A stretch of DNA of 64,000 bases from a virus. The notes under the pieces were generated by a model that had not been told where the DNA came from, did not search any database, and saw nothing but the letters and a program-made list of their open reading frames with translations. The translations under genes were made by a program, and so were the position numbers. Of this stretch, positions 12,281-20,991 are shown one piece after another (positions within the stretch are counted from its first letter, which is position 1; each line of letters opens with the position of its first letter). The DNA is taken from the IMG/VR virus record IMGVR_UViG_3300020183_000041, positions 21,126 through 85,125 of that record; one strand, written 5' to 3'.

Positions 12281-12724
12281 CTAATAGTGCTGTAGTTTTT
12301 CCAGTTTGCTAATATATTTTGTAAATTTATCATAAAAGTTTTCGTGCCCTTCTTCATGCACTTTAGAGTGACATGATTTACATAAGAGAATCAAATTACT
12401 AAGACTGTCACTACCACCAATAGAAACTGGTTTAATGTGATGGACTTGCATATTATGTTGTTCTATTTCATTAAAGCATGACCTACATATTTTTTGATCT
12501 CTCTCTTGCACAATAGTTTTCAAATCAATTGGCACACCATGTCTGTATTTACCATTCTTTCTCTTACGTTCTTGTTTTTTGTAATTGGAATTTGTTACTT
12601 TTTTATCTATAGCTTTGATGCATTCTGGATTATTACAACATCTTTTCTTACGGTAAATAAAAGTATTTGACGATGAAAATCTTTCCATGCATCCAGCACA
12701 AATAACAAATCTATCTTTCGTCAT
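12281..12724 (-). CDS. HNH endonuclease
   Basis: A 147-residue protein that should cut DNA with a metal-dependent HNH active site. An N-terminal zinc knuckle (C9xxC12, then CC and C35) and a basic linker (QERKRKNGKYRHG) precede the HNH core: C80xxC83, H95-H96 in QVHHIKPVS, N110 and C115xxC118 with H123. This is the usual layout of free-standing phage HNH nucleases. It lies between a tRNA and a hypothetical gene and overlaps its upstream neighbour by 14 nt. Homing or another mobile role is inferred. Confidence 0.85.
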   Translation of the reverse strand: MTKDRFVICAGCMERFSSSNTFIYRKKRCCNNPECIKAIDKKVTNSNYKKQERKRKNGKYRHGVPIDLKTIVQERDQKICRSCFNEIEQHNMQVHHIKPVSIGGSDSLSNLILLCKSCHSKVHEEGHENFYDKFTKYISKLEKLQHY

Positions 12725-13088
12725 TATTTTCCTTATAGACGATTTTTATTTCCGAAGAAGCGTCTAATTTATTGAAGACTTCTTCATAGTTTGCAACGTC
12801 TTCAATTGTTTTTCCATCTTTAATTATTTGAGAAAAATAATTAAAGTTTTTTGTTATCTCTCTATAAGTTGTTGAATTTGGATTATAGAAATATTCTTTG
12901 ACGAGTCCAGGGTCTTTTTGCTTTGTCGAATATTCAAATATTCTTGCAAACCAATTATCTGGTTTAAAACCAAACTGACGTTCGCAAATACGATTGGCTT
13001 TAGACATTACTTCTTGGACTGCGCTTACGTCATCAATTTTAATTGGGAATCTGTACTCAACTACAAAATAGTTTTCAAACTTAGGCAT
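12711..13088 (-). CDS. Hypothetical protein (125 aa)
   Basis: Begins MPKFENYFVVEYRFPIKIDD, a strand pair, followed by helices with KANRICERQFGFKPDNWFAR. ATG overlaps the preceding stop by 1 nt. No family is recognised. Confidence 0.65.
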   Translation of the reverse strand: MPKFENYFVVEYRFPIKIDDVSAVQEVMSKANRICERQFGFKPDNWFARIFEYSTKQKDPGLVKEYFYNPNSTTYREITKNFNYFSQIIKDGKTIEDVANYEEVFNKLDASSEIKIVYKENNDER

Positions 13089-13207
13089 TATGCACCGCCC
13101 CCCATAATAACAGCAGCCATTATAACTAATACGATAATAGCAAGGAAAGGGAATAGAACAAAAAATAAAATTGCCATAGTAAACCAGAAGAATTTACCGT
13201 ACACCAT
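13088..13207 (-). CDS. Small membrane protein (39 aa)
   Basis: The hydrophobic run from about residue 5 to 34 (FFWFTMAILFF, FPFLAIIVLVIMAAVIM) makes one or two membrane spans, ending in GGGA. ATG 13207 follows TTGGAG and lies 14 nt inside the end of the ATPase-protease gene, so the two are coupled. A membrane partner of that protein is a possibility. Confidence 0.6.
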   Translation of the reverse strand: MVYGKFFWFTMAILFFVLFPFLAIIVLVIMAAVIMGGGA

Positions 13208-14891
13208 CGTTAATATCTCCAATACTAAATGCTCCCCGAACTGGGAAATAGATGCCATCACCATCACTTGTGATTTGACAAACGCCCTGTGGGTCAATTG
13301 CTCCAGCATTTGCATTGACAATGACAATGTTATTACCTACATTTACAATATATGCATTAAGCGTTTTTGAATATTCAGCTAGGTATTTGAAGTTATCTAA
13401 AAAATAAGTATTCTTATTTAAGATAATAACTCCACCCTGTGCTTCTTCAAAAATAGAATCTTTATAGAAGTCGGTCATCAATTTGCCAATTCTTGTATCT
13501 GCCAAATCTCTGAATTTTTTCCCAGCGATATCGTGGGAATCATTAATACCCGATGAATAATGATCATATTCATGAATGATTGTTGCAACAATTTCAGAAA
13601 CTGAACCGTAATTTGCATGGCTCTCATCAATCACAATAATTCTTTCTTTATTTTCATTTGTAATCAACATGCCAAGAACGCTTTCTTTTTTTGTTTTAAA
13701 GGTTGCAATTTTATCCCTTATATGGAAAAGACCTGGCTCAAAATAAGTAGCAATATCAATTGCCTTAGTAAGTTTAGGATATTTTGAAGTGTCAAAGTCT
13801 GTCTCATAATCAATATGCTCTCCAAGAATGCTCGTCACATTTTTGAAATTGAAAGCTTTCATGATATTAAGAGCAGAACGATTTTTAACAATTACGGGTT
13901 TGTACCCACGCTGAGTAATTGACAGAATTGATGAATCAGAATTAAAATTACCATCAACGATGATACCCTTTCCATCAGTCATTTTATTCCAAACGTCAAT
14001 CCATGATTTACGGGCATCTTCATTGATATGATATTCAAAACTTTGGCTCAGAGTTGAAAGCCTTGCAAGTTCCCAAATATCTGATTCAGTATCTGCATCT
14101 ATAAATTTCTCTAGATACTTTTCAATAACTTTTTCATCGGTTGTATTACCAATAATTTTTACAATAGCCCAGTCTAAATCCCACAATGTTTTAATAGTAC
14201 GCTCTTCATTAAGTTCAATGTCATCGATTTGGTAATCAAATATACTGTGGTATTCTTGATCAGTTTTTACAAGAATATTCTTGCAATAGAACCTTGAATC
14301 CGAATCAATTTTTTCTAAGATTTTACCCCAACACATGTCAGCAAGAACATTACGATTCACAGAAAAGTAGTTGTCGTACTTTTTAATAATGCTCATCAAT
14401 TCAGGACTCGCTGAAATATAAACAGAAAATTGACCCTCAACTGGTTTAAGCTTTTCCATTGAAGTTTCGTCATCTGTATTAACAGTAATGACGCATACAT
14501 TGTACCAACCATTATCTATAATTTTTGCGTTGTCCATTGCATTAGCGATTGGTTCACGCAAAATTTGAAATGGGTCTTCCCAAGAAAGAATACCTGCGTC
14601 AAGAGTGAAAGATGAAGACTTTTTGTAATCATCATATTGATAAACTACACAATCAATACCGTCTTCTTCTTCAACAACATAACGCAAAGTAAATGGACCG
14701 TTCTTGTCATATCCAGTAAAAAACCATTCAAGGCCTTTTCTCAAAGCAGCAATTGGTGCATATTTAATACCAGAACCAAATTGTCCAATTGTATTATCAT
14801 CATTTCTTTTGGTGCTAAAGCCAAGTTTTTCTAATGCAATCCTACTGACTTCATCTGCCTTGTTTGTAATTACAATATAATCTAGAAGCAT
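13194..14891 (-). CDS. GHKL-like ATPase fused to HExxH metalloprotease domain
   Basis: A 565-residue protein. ATG 14891 follows AAAGAAAGG; the longer frame from 14936 would run through a hairpin. The N-terminal region has the glycine motif IGQFGSGIKYA (residues 35-45), typical of Hsp90/MORC-type ATP-binding folds. E113-PIA-N117-AM-D120 looks like an N-box but comes after the glycine motif instead of before it. Near residue 430 SEIVATIIHEYDHYSSG gives HExxH (about 439-443), the zinc and catalytic signature of metalloproteases, followed by SHDIAGKKFRDLAD. An ATP-driven clamp delivering a substrate to an attached protease is inferred. The target is unknown. It is the largest protein of the accessory region. 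Confidence 0.7.
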   Translation of the reverse strand: MLLDYIVITNKADEVSRIALEKLGFSTKRNDDNTIGQFGSGIKYAPIAALRKGLEWFFTGYDKNGPFTLRYVVEEEDGIDCVVYQYDDYKKSSSFTLDAGILSWEDPFQILREPIANAMDNAKIIDNGWYNVCVITVNTDDETSMEKLKPVEGQFSVYISASPELMSIIKKYDNYFSVNRNVLADMCWGKILEKIDSDSRFYCKNILVKTDQEYHSIFDYQIDDIELNEERTIKTLWDLDWAIVKIIGNTTDEKVIEKYLEKFIDADTESDIWELARLSTLSQSFEYHINEDARKSWIDVWNKMTDGKGIIVDGNFNSDSSILSITQRGYKPVIVKNRSALNIMKAFNFKNVTSILGEHIDYETDFDTSKYPKLTKAIDIATYFEPGLFHIRDKIATFKTKKESVLGMLITNENKERIIVIDESHANYGSVSEIVATIIHEYDHYSSGINDSHDIAGKKFRDLADTRIGKLMTDFYKDSIFEEAQGGVIILNKNTYFLDNFKYLAEYSKTLNAYIVNVGNNIVIVNANAGAIDPQGVCQITSDGDGIYFPVRGAFSIGDINDGVR

Positions 14892-14907
14892 GTTTGCCTT
14901 TCTTTTA

Positions 14908-14934
14908 GGAGTGGGGGGTTTTACCCCCCACTCC
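14908..14934. other. Perfect G6/C6 intergenic hairpin
   Basis: The 11-bp stem GGAGTGGGGGG/CCCCCCACTCC with a 5-nt loop lies between a stop codon and the ribosome-binding site of the ATPase-protease gene. There is no T-run on either strand. A transcript-end, attenuation or processing role is inferred. A similar element is at 40700-40727. Confidence 0.6.
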
Positions 14935-14944
14935 ATTGATTGAA

Positions 14945-15604
14945 TTAAGCTATGTTGTTATTAAGATTATTCAGAGGAATAATCGGTGCTTCGGCTGTGT
15001 TTGAACCAAGCAGTTCTTTGGCTTTTTGGATTTCAAGTTCTTTGAAATACTCGTTTAACTGAAGATTATAGTTGTGAATAATATCTGGAGTTGCAATCTG
15101 AATCCAATAATTTTTTTGTTCTTCAATGATTTTTTTCTCAAATATTCTTTTCTTTGCCTTGTCCAAAGCACGTTGAATATCTTCTGCAAAGTCATCGTTT
15201 GTGAGGCAGAGATATCTAAAGGCTTTCTCAACTGCTGCTGTAAAAGCAGAACCTAGACTACAAGTATAAGAAGGAGCATAATTATTTAGCAACTCTTCTG
15301 CTTTATTATCAATAATTGCCAAATCTACATAATCATCTAAATCTATATTTCTAAGATGACTTTCAATGTCAAAGTTGTAACTCATCCAATTTTCAATATC
15401 ATTGGTAATATCTAAAGTTTCCACAACAGAATTATGAACAGACTCTGAAATTTCTTCTTTCAACTCATCTTTCATTTCATCAAAATTAATATGAGTAGTT
15501 ACTTCAGTAGCAAGATGATCGTAATCAATTCTTTCATCAATGATATTGCCAATGTAAGTCTCGAAATCAGTTTCGCTTACGCTAATATTTGCATTAAAAT
15601 CCAT
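14945..15604 (-). CDS. Hypothetical acidic protein (219 aa)
   Basis: The N-terminal half is highly acidic and helical (DELKEEISESVHNSVVE, DLDDYVDLAI). The C-terminal half has a long charged helix (DKAKKRIFEKKIIEEQKNYW) and an asparagine-rich tail. Coiled-coil oligomerisation is likely. It lies directly upstream of the ATPase-protease gene. No family is recognised. Confidence 0.65.
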   Translation of the reverse strand: MDFNANISVSETDFETYIGNIIDERIDYDHLATEVTTHINFDEMKDELKEEISESVHNSVVETLDITNDIENWMSYNFDIESHLRNIDLDDYVDLAIIDNKAEELLNNYAPSYTCSLGSAFTAAVEKAFRYLCLTNDDFAEDIQRALDKAKKRIFEKKIIEEQKNYWIQIATPDIIHNYNLQLNEYFKELEIQKAKELLGSNTAEAPIIPLNNLNNNIA

Positions 15605-15620
15605 TTTATTTTTCCTTTAT

Positions 15621-15992
15621 CTAATTTTTAATAATTTGAATATAGTCAGTCCAGCCAATTAATTCACTTGCATATTGCCATAAATAACTACCTTTACGGA
15701 CAGGTTTATCTGCATAATCGAACCAGTCCTGATAGACATATTTCATACTTAATATTTCATTATCGTCATCGACCGTTACCTCAATCCAATCGGCAGGTCC
15801 ACCCGTTGACAATAAAATTTTAATAACTCTATAGGAAGAAACTTCTAGTGCAAGACTTATAATTTCTTCATACCCCTCAGACGATATTTCTTCATTATCT
15901 GATGATAATTTTTCATAAATTTCTTCAAGATCATTTTGTCTCGAAGACATTGCACCATCAATTCTTTCAGCACACGTTGGGTTAGATTCCAC
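15621..15992 (-). CDS. Hypothetical protein with GGPADWIEV motif
   Basis: A 123-residue protein with a GTG start behind AAAGGATAT. The central helix SLALEVSSYRVIKILLSTGG leads into PADWIEVTVDDDNEI and a KYVYQDWFDYA segment. The GGPAD(W/Y)xE pattern recurs in hypothetical proteins of bacteria and phages, with no function known to me. It overlaps the upstream gene by 11 nt. Confidence 0.65.
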   Translation of the reverse strand: MESNPTCAERIDGAMSSRQNDLEEIYEKLSSDNEEISSEGYEEIISLALEVSSYRVIKILLSTGGPADWIEVTVDDDNEILSMKYVYQDWFDYADKPVRKGSYLWQYASELIGWTDYIQIIKN

Positions 15993-16170
15993 TTTTTATA
16001 TCCTTTTCTGCTGATTCAATTCCTGATTCATACTCTTTTAATATGTCAACATTGAAGCGTTCATAGTATGCACCAATCATTGCTTCCGATGGAACTTCAA
16101 TTTCATTTATTCTTTTGTGGTAATAACCAACAGCAAACCAATATTTCTGAGCGTATTTTGCCCCTTTCAT
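15982..16170 (-). CDS. Hypothetical protein (62 aa)
   Basis: Begins MKGAKYAQKYWFAVGYYHKR, rich in aromatic and basic residues, and ends in an acidic helix. The start overlaps the preceding stop by 1 nt. Function is unknown. Confidence 0.6.
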   Translation of the reverse strand: MKGAKYAQKYWFAVGYYHKRINEIEVPSEAMIGAYYERFNVDILKEYESGIESAEKDIKSGI

Positions 16171-16370
16171 TACTCAACCTCTTCCAACTCAACAATATCT
16201 TGGGTTCTGCAATACCAACAAGTTGTTTCAATTGTTTTTCTGAATAGAAAGAATAGTTGTTCTTCTTCGTATTTTGCACAATTTGGGCACGTGAATTCGT
16301 TGAAGAATTCATCAGGACCAGTGATTTCAATTTCATTACCAGATACCCCAGGCGGATAGTTTGAAGACAT
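16170..16370 (-). CDS. Small zinc-ribbon protein (66 aa)
   Basis: The motifs TCPNCAKY and TCWYCRTQ, about 20 residues apart, make a classic four-cysteine zinc ribbon. An acidic tail follows. It is coupled to both neighbours. It may bind nucleic acid or protein; function is unknown. Confidence 0.65.
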   Translation of the reverse strand: MSSNYPPGVSGNEIEITGPDEFFNEFTCPNCAKYEEEQLFFLFRKTIETTCWYCRTQDIVELEEVE

Positions 16371-16372
16371 TT

Positions 16373-17308
16373 TTACTTCCAGATTTTATTTACTTCAGTT
16401 GACATATTGAAAGATTCAATTCTATTGACTCTTAACTTAGAGTTGTAACTTTCAACAATAATGAATGGAAGAGTCGTATACTTAATAGGGCCTGTATTAC
16501 GAACATTCATGATTTTTGCTTGATTAAGCATTCCATCAATTGAGTTAAACTTTTTGAGAGTATTCACAATCCTGTCTCCATCAATTGCTTTGCCATACTT
16601 CTTAAATATTATTGCAAGCGCAGTAACTGCATCGACATTGAATGAAGAAGAATGTTCACCAAAAGCACTCTTTAATGATATTAGAGCATACCCAGTATTT
16701 AGATGACCGGCATTTTTATAAATTTCTTTAAGCGTTCCAATGCCGCGAACGACACCATTACCAGGAGCATTAGATGCTTTTAATCCAAGACTTGAAAGAA
16801 TGGAATTAAGACCCATAGCATCCTTATCATTTGCTGCAACTTGTGCTTTAAAAATATCAGAAGTTTTCGGCTTCGTCCTGTCTTGATTAATCAATGTAAA
16901 AATTCTTGCCTCATCTTCAATAGAAAGATTAAAATAGACAAGAGCATTTACAGTTTTATTTTCAAAACCAAGAAGCCGCAATGCTGCTATTCTATGACCA
17001 CCGTCAATTATTGCAATAACATTGTCTTCACGCGCTGAACAGATAATAATACCAAATGCATCAGGATCAAAATTCCGAGCAATGCTTGAAACTTTTACTT
17101 CATTAGGAAACCTCTGATAAGTTGAATCCAAATACAAATCACTTACTTTAACAAGTGACTCCATTGTTGAATACGAACCATCATCAAAAGATTTTGCTCC
17201 TTTGACTATATTTTTTCTAGTGACAATAGGTACATGAAGATTATTTTTTACTTCTGACTTTGAAAGTTTCCCATCGAAGTTCAGTTCAACTTTGTTTTGG
17301 CTTTTCAT
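16373..17308 (-). CDS. ParB-like nuclease-fold protein
   Basis: A 311-residue protein with a ParB/Srx-like core. VSDLYLDSTYQRFPNE at about 55-70 resembles the first ParB motif, and IDGGHRIAALRLLGF at 101-115 is the GxHR-type motif that binds nucleotide in this fold. A helical C-terminal region of about 180 residues follows. Phage members of this group are annotated as ParB-like or DUF6551 proteins; roles suggested for relatives are DNA binding, NTP-dependent switching or nuclease activity. A WhiB gene lies 2 nt upstream. No partner parA gene is seen. Confidence 0.72.
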   Translation of the reverse strand: MKSQNKVELNFDGKLSKSEVKNNLHVPIVTRKNIVKGAKSFDDGSYSTMESLVKVSDLYLDSTYQRFPNEVKVSSIARNFDPDAFGIIICSAREDNVIAIIDGGHRIAALRLLGFENKTVNALVYFNLSIEDEARIFTLINQDRTKPKTSDIFKAQVAANDKDAMGLNSILSSLGLKASNAPGNGVVRGIGTLKEIYKNAGHLNTGYALISLKSAFGEHSSSFNVDAVTALAIIFKKYGKAIDGDRIVNTLKKFNSIDGMLNQAKIMNVRNTGPIKYTTLPFIIVESYNSKLRVNRIESFNMSTEVNKIWK

Positions 17309-17309
17309 T

Positions 17310-17654
17310 TCACTCTCCTGTGAAAATTGTGTTTTTGAATATTTCTTTTACTTCAGTAACGCTTTTGTTTACAAACAAAGATGCTTGCAACTTTGTAATT
17401 TTTTTGATTTTTAAATTCTTTTTTATAGATGATCTTTCTTTTGAAGAAAATGAACCCCAAATTCCATAAACTTCTTCATTATTAATTGCAAAGGTAAGAC
17501 AGTCAGCAACAACTGTGCACGCTAAACACATTGCTTTTGCTTGAATTGAACTTTTTTTATTACTGATAGGTGAGTTTGTTTCTGCAAAAAAGATTTCTCC
17601 TTTGCCTATACATAAAGCTTCATCCATCCAATTGTTATTGCTAACTGTCATCAA
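17310..17654 (-). CDS. whiB: WhiB-family iron-sulfur transcription regulator
   Basis: A 114-residue protein of the actinobacteria-specific WhiB/Wbl family. Its cysteines at 14, 42, 45 and 51 (C...CxxCxxxxxC) should hold a 4Fe-4S cluster. The turn GIWGSFSSKER after residue 65 matches the family G(V/I)WGG motif, followed by a basic tail for promoter DNA. Family members bind the host sigma factor, and phage versions can block septation or superinfection. Here it leads the ParB-like gene. It is one of two WhiB genes in the window. Confidence 0.9.
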   Translation of the reverse strand: MMTVSNNNWMDEALCIGKGEIFFAETNSPISNKKSSIQAKAMCLACTVVADCLTFAINNEEVYGIWGSFSSKERSSIKKNLKIKKITKLQASLFVNKSVTEVKEIFKNTIFTGE

Positions 17655-17659
17655 ACCTC

Positions 17660-18007
17660 CTACTGATTTTTTTCAAAACTATTAATCATTGGAATAATTA
17701 CATTATTATCAAATTGTTCAAGATAAGATTCTTTATTATTTTGTATAACTTTAAACAGCGCAATTACGTGCGAACAAAGTGCACTAATTACATCAAGAGA
17801 TTTATCATCATACTCTTTCCCCTCATCAACTGCTGCATTAATCATATGCATAATAAATGCAGCAGTTTGACTAGGGTCCTCAAAATTTGTATCTTTAATA
17901 ATACGAGTTACTGTAATGAAGCGATTGAGAAATTCATTGTCATCATCATTCAGACTCATAACGTGATTGCTTGTATTCAAATTATCAAAATCATCCATGT
18001 CAAACAT
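17660..18007 (-). CDS. Hypothetical acidic protein (115 aa)
   Basis: ATG 18007 is selected because it overlaps the upstream stop as TAATG. A helical protein with QTAAFIMHMINAAVDEGKEY and a following ISALCSHVIALFKVI helix. It lies 5 nt upstream of the WhiB gene. No family is recognised. Confidence 0.6.
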   Translation of the reverse strand: MFDMDDFDNLNTSNHVMSLNDDDNEFLNRFITVTRIIKDTNFEDPSQTAAFIMHMINAAVDEGKEYDDKSLDVISALCSHVIALFKVIQNNKESYLEQFDNNVIIPMINSFEKNQ

Positions 18008-18507
18008 TAGTACCAAATTTCCGAGCCATTTGCGTTTTTACTAATAAATTCTAACCACCATGAAGCATAAATCCAATCATTGATAAGACTATTTTCTTCT
18101 TCAAGATTTCCTTTAACTTCACTGTAATTCTTTACATAATTAATCCACTCTTCTGTATAATCTCTCATTGTCCACGAAAGATTTAGACAGTAACTTTCAG
18201 AAAGTCCTTCACCATCATCTGTTCCTTCCCCATAAAAAGCTGAACTATCATATGGAAAATCAGAATTGAAATTTGACATACTGCCAGTAAGATAATTTCC
18301 ATACTTACCTCTATACCAACAATCTGTACCAAACATTCCTAAAGTTGCTGCTGCATCTTTAGTAAGAGGATTTGATTCTTTTTGATTTTTCCAAGGACAA
18401 CCTCCACTCTTTTGAGTTTGTTGACAATCAATTTGTTCTTCTTCATTTATAATAGCTGTACCATGTTTTTTACATGGATATACTTTTGGTATGTTGTCAA
18501 GTCCCAT
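18007..18507 (-). CDS. Hypothetical cysteine-containing protein (166 aa)
   Basis: Begins MGLDNIPKVYPCKKHGTA, with further cysteines at IDCQQTQKSGGCPW and a DCWYRGKYGNYL segment. The tryptophan-rich C-terminus (WIYASWWLEFI) is helical. The start MGLDNIP recurs in phage hypothetical proteins. Metal binding by the N-terminal cysteines is possible. Confidence 0.65.
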   Translation of the reverse strand: MGLDNIPKVYPCKKHGTAIINEEEQIDCQQTQKSGGCPWKNQKESNPLTKDAAATLGMFGTDCWYRGKYGNYLTGSMSNFNSDFPYDSSAFYGEGTDDGEGLSESYCLNLSWTMRDYTEEWINYVKNYSEVKGNLEEENSLINDWIYASWWLEFISKNANGSEIWY

Positions 18508-18929
18508 TATGCAATTAACTTTCTCAAATGATCCATCAAAGGACCACTTGCTGTGACATCTTCATCAAATATAGAATCTTCACCACTAATTTCGAGTGCG
18601 GAACCAATAATCTTTGAATCCTTTACAGAAGCAGCAAGCATTAAACGTACTCGTCTACGTTCTGGATTTTTACTTGGTGCTATTTCTTCATCACTATCAT
18701 TATTAATTGGCGCAGCCCAGCCATAAGTAATAAGGCCAAGATAATCGAAACTGGCATGGAGTTTGTCGTCATCAACATCATCAATTAGTGAATAAATATC
18801 ACCATGTTGGTGAATTAATTTAAATTCAAATTGATTATTAAGACTATTAAGCCCATACATTTTTGCATTTTTTTCATTACGATCAAACAAAAGTGTTTCG
18901 TGGATTTGTTCAAGAATTGTATTGTTCAT
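18507..18929 (-). CDS. Hypothetical protein (140 aa)
   Basis: The N-terminal half includes LIHQHGDIYSLIDDVDDDKL. The second half has basic ERRRVRLMLAASVKDSKIIG strands and an acidic tail. It is coupled by 1-nt and 4-nt overlaps to its neighbours. No family is recognised. Confidence 0.65.
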   Translation of the reverse strand: MNNTILEQIHETLLFDRNEKNAKMYGLNSLNNQFEFKLIHQHGDIYSLIDDVDDDKLHASFDYLGLITYGWAAPINNDSDEEIAPSKNPERRRVRLMLAASVKDSKIIGSALEISGEDSIFDEDVTASGPLMDHLRKLIA

Positions 18930-19507
18930 TCGCTTTCTTCTTCCTTTGAGTAGTATTCGTATAAGTATTCTTCATCAAAATAATTAGATATAATGTCTCC
19001 CTCTGTTCTTTCGACTTCTTGTCCATTAGCCCAAATATTTCTACCACAAAATCCCATTCCTGGTTCTTCATAATAAAGACAGAATATAAGATTAGGATAA
19101 TCGCCTGAGGCTTTGTTGAACAAATCTAATGCAGGACCCCATGCTGTATCAAAATTAAATCCAATACTGGCAATACCACCACGTTCAGAAACATGCTTTT
19201 CTTGAGCAACAAACAAATTGCTTTCTTGCCATTTGGTTCCCCAATTGTCAATTCGCCAACTATACCAATCAGCATAACCATACTTTTCCAGGTTAGCTTT
19301 TTGTTCATCTGTTGGATTCATTGGAGCATTACCAATTAGCAAATCAGCAGGTGTTGGATAAAAGTTTTCAAAGAGACAATATCCATCTACAGATTTGTAT
19401 TCCTTTTCAGAAAGGTGACTTGGGACTTCTTTGATTTTAGAAATCAAAATATCTAAGTCTTTTTCTTTACCAGCAATTACTAAATGATTTTCACACCAAT
19501 TAGGCAT
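18926..19507 (-). CDS. YubB-like ferredoxin-fold protein (DUF1281-like)
   Basis: A 193-residue protein beginning MPNWCENHLVIAG, followed by FENFYPTPADLL and then WYSWRIDNWGTKW. These three blocks define the YubB/DUF1281-like group found on plasmids and phages, predicted to have ferredoxin-like beta-alpha-beta repeats. The C-terminal part is acidic. Function in any host is not established. It stands at the head of a coupled run of genes. Confidence 0.78.
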   Translation of the reverse strand: MPNWCENHLVIAGKEKDLDILISKIKEVPSHLSEKEYKSVDGYCLFENFYPTPADLLIGNAPMNPTDEQKANLEKYGYADWYSWRIDNWGTKWQESNLFVAQEKHVSERGGIASIGFNFDTAWGPALDLFNKASGDYPNLIFCLYYEEPGMGFCGRNIWANGQEVERTEGDIISNYFDEEYLYEYYSKEEESE

Positions 19508-19577
19508 TATTATTCTCCCTTTTAAATATAATCTTTGTCTGTAGTTGATGATTTTAAATATTAAAGTTGTAATTCAT

Positions 19578-19673
19578 TTATTTATCTTCTTTATTTCGAT
19601 AATGATAATTTTTAATTAAAAACATTAAAGAGATTCCAATTGAAATTAATGATATGACTAATGTAGTTTTCAT
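19578..19673 (-). CDS. Membrane microprotein (31 aa)
   Basis: Reads MKTTLVISLISIGISLMFLI, then a basic tail KNYHYRNKEDK. One membrane span with its charged end in the cytoplasm is likely. The start lies 2 nt after the upstream stop, so reinitiation would be needed, as no clear ribosome-binding site exists. Confidence 0.5.
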   Translation of the reverse strand: MKTTLVISLISIGISLMFLIKNYHYRNKEDK

Positions 19674-19674
19674 A

Positions 19675-20364
19675 TTAATCAAAAAGTGAAAGTTGATTTT
19701 TATTTGCTATGATTATTTTAATGTTTGTAAGTTCTTTTTGATTTGTCCATTCATCCCATTCCTCTATTGATTCAAGATTCCACAATTCTAAGTGATAAAC
19801 GGCGGTTAAGATTTCATCATCACTTGGATAAACATCGGCATCCACATCAACACAAATTCCTAGTTCATCCGACAAATATCTGTAGACTTGAGAAGACCAA
19901 GATTCAATGTTCGTATCAATCATTGATTTAATTGAGAAATGAAGATCTTCTAATGCATTAATTGCAGCATCATATGATCTTTCACTATATTCTCCATCAT
20001 CCCATACTGGGTAATCCAGTAGTTCGTCTTTACAAGACATAGCTTTTATGAAAGCTTTTGTAATATTGTCTTCTGTTATTTGTTTGTTTTCTTTTAGAAC
20101 ACGAACACACAACCTATCGACATGACCTACAGCCCAATGATTATAAGTTTCAATTCTAAAATCATCAGGGAATTCTGCCATTAATTCTCTAGACATTAAA
20201 TCAAAGTTCATTTCATCTAGAATGCTAGAGTCTCTGTTTTTGTCAATACCACAAAAACCCCAGGTTACAAACATATCATTTGAACCCCAGTAACCGAAGT
20301 CCTCTGGTTTCTCAATAGCATCATTTGCACACCGTAAAAGGTTTTCAGAATAGGACCAATTCAT
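19675..20364 (-). CDS. Hypothetical protein (229 aa)
   Basis: Contains MFVTWGFCGIDKNRDS near the N-terminus, an NHWAVGHVDRLCVRVL strand region, a YPVWDDGEYSERSYDAA linker and an acidic C-terminal helix bundle. The pattern recurs in hypothetical proteins of actinobacteria and their phages, as far as I recall. Function is unknown. Confidence 0.65.
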   Translation of the reverse strand: MNWSYSENLLRCANDAIEKPEDFGYWGSNDMFVTWGFCGIDKNRDSSILDEMNFDLMSRELMAEFPDDFRIETYNHWAVGHVDRLCVRVLKENKQITEDNITKAFIKAMSCKDELLDYPVWDDGEYSERSYDAAINALEDLHFSIKSMIDTNIESWSSQVYRYLSDELGICVDVDADVYPSDDEILTAVYHLELWNLESIEEWDEWTNQKELTNIKIIIANKNQLSLFD

Positions 20365-20367
20365 TCT

Positions 20368-20991
20368 TTAATCTTCGTTTCCGTTGGGGGGGATTACCAA
20401 CCATTCATTTTGTTCGTCATTAATATTGTTATATCCATTAAGTTTTAGTTCACCATTAGCAATACGCCTTAAAACATCTGCTGCGTGCTTATTGTCAATA
20501 TTCCAACTTTCATTTATCATTGGCAGAAATTCAAACTTGTATTCTTCTTTGACTTGAGTCCAGATAGATTCGACTCCGCAAAAGAAAAGATTTGTCGCTT
20601 CTTGATCATTTAGACCAAGATATTCTGTAGCAAAGTTTCCGACACTATGAGAATTATAGTCTGTATCACACATTTCTAAAAATTCATCATATTTTTTTCT
20701 ATCTTCGTAATAGAAAGTTGTTGCAGCCCAGCCAGCAATACATGCTGTTGTACCACAATTCAATTGTTTAGGGAAAGCATCACGAGTAAAGTTTTGAATA
20801 TCAAACATTTCATTACATGGAGAGTCTTCCCAATAATCTCTAGAGTCATATTCAATTATTTCATTAGTATCTGTATCGCATTCTTGAACCGTATCTTCAA
20901 AGTAATTGCCAAACCATGCACCCATATGAAATTGTTCTTTTGGAGCATTTTCAATATAGTCTGCAACTTTGAGCATATTCTCTACATTCAT
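20368..20991 (-). CDS. CGTTACIAGWA-family hypothetical protein, copy 1
   Basis: A 207-residue protein sharing its frame with the gene at 21648-22229: MNxENxLKVADxI, the HMGxWFGxY block, CGTTACIAGWA near residue 80, then NLFxC, W, and VLRRIANxE near the C-terminus. The CGTTACIAGWA block carries two cysteines four residues apart and may bind a metal or form a small helix hairpin. Its translation start lies in a 38-bp tandem duplication. The two copies have diverged in the acidic insert. Confidence 0.7.
   Translation of the reverse strand: MNVENMLKVADYIENAPKEQFHMGAWFGNYFEDTVQECDTDTNEIIEYDSRDYWEDSPCNEMFDIQNFTRDAFPKQLNCGTTACIAGWAATTFYYEDRKKYDEFLEMCDTDYNSHSVGNFATEYLGLNDQEATNLFFCGVESIWTQVKEEYKFEFLPMINESWNIDNKHAADVLRRIANGELKLNGYNNINDEQNEWLVIPPNGNED

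Noticed and set aside
12281-12724. tRNA-flanked HNH gene as an integration site
   Set aside because: No integrase and no duplicated tRNA 3' end were found, so an attachment site is not supported.
16373-17308. ParB-like gene as part of a plasmid-type partition system
   Set aside because: No ParA partner and no iterated centromere-like sites are nearby; phages carry many stand-alone ParB-fold proteins.
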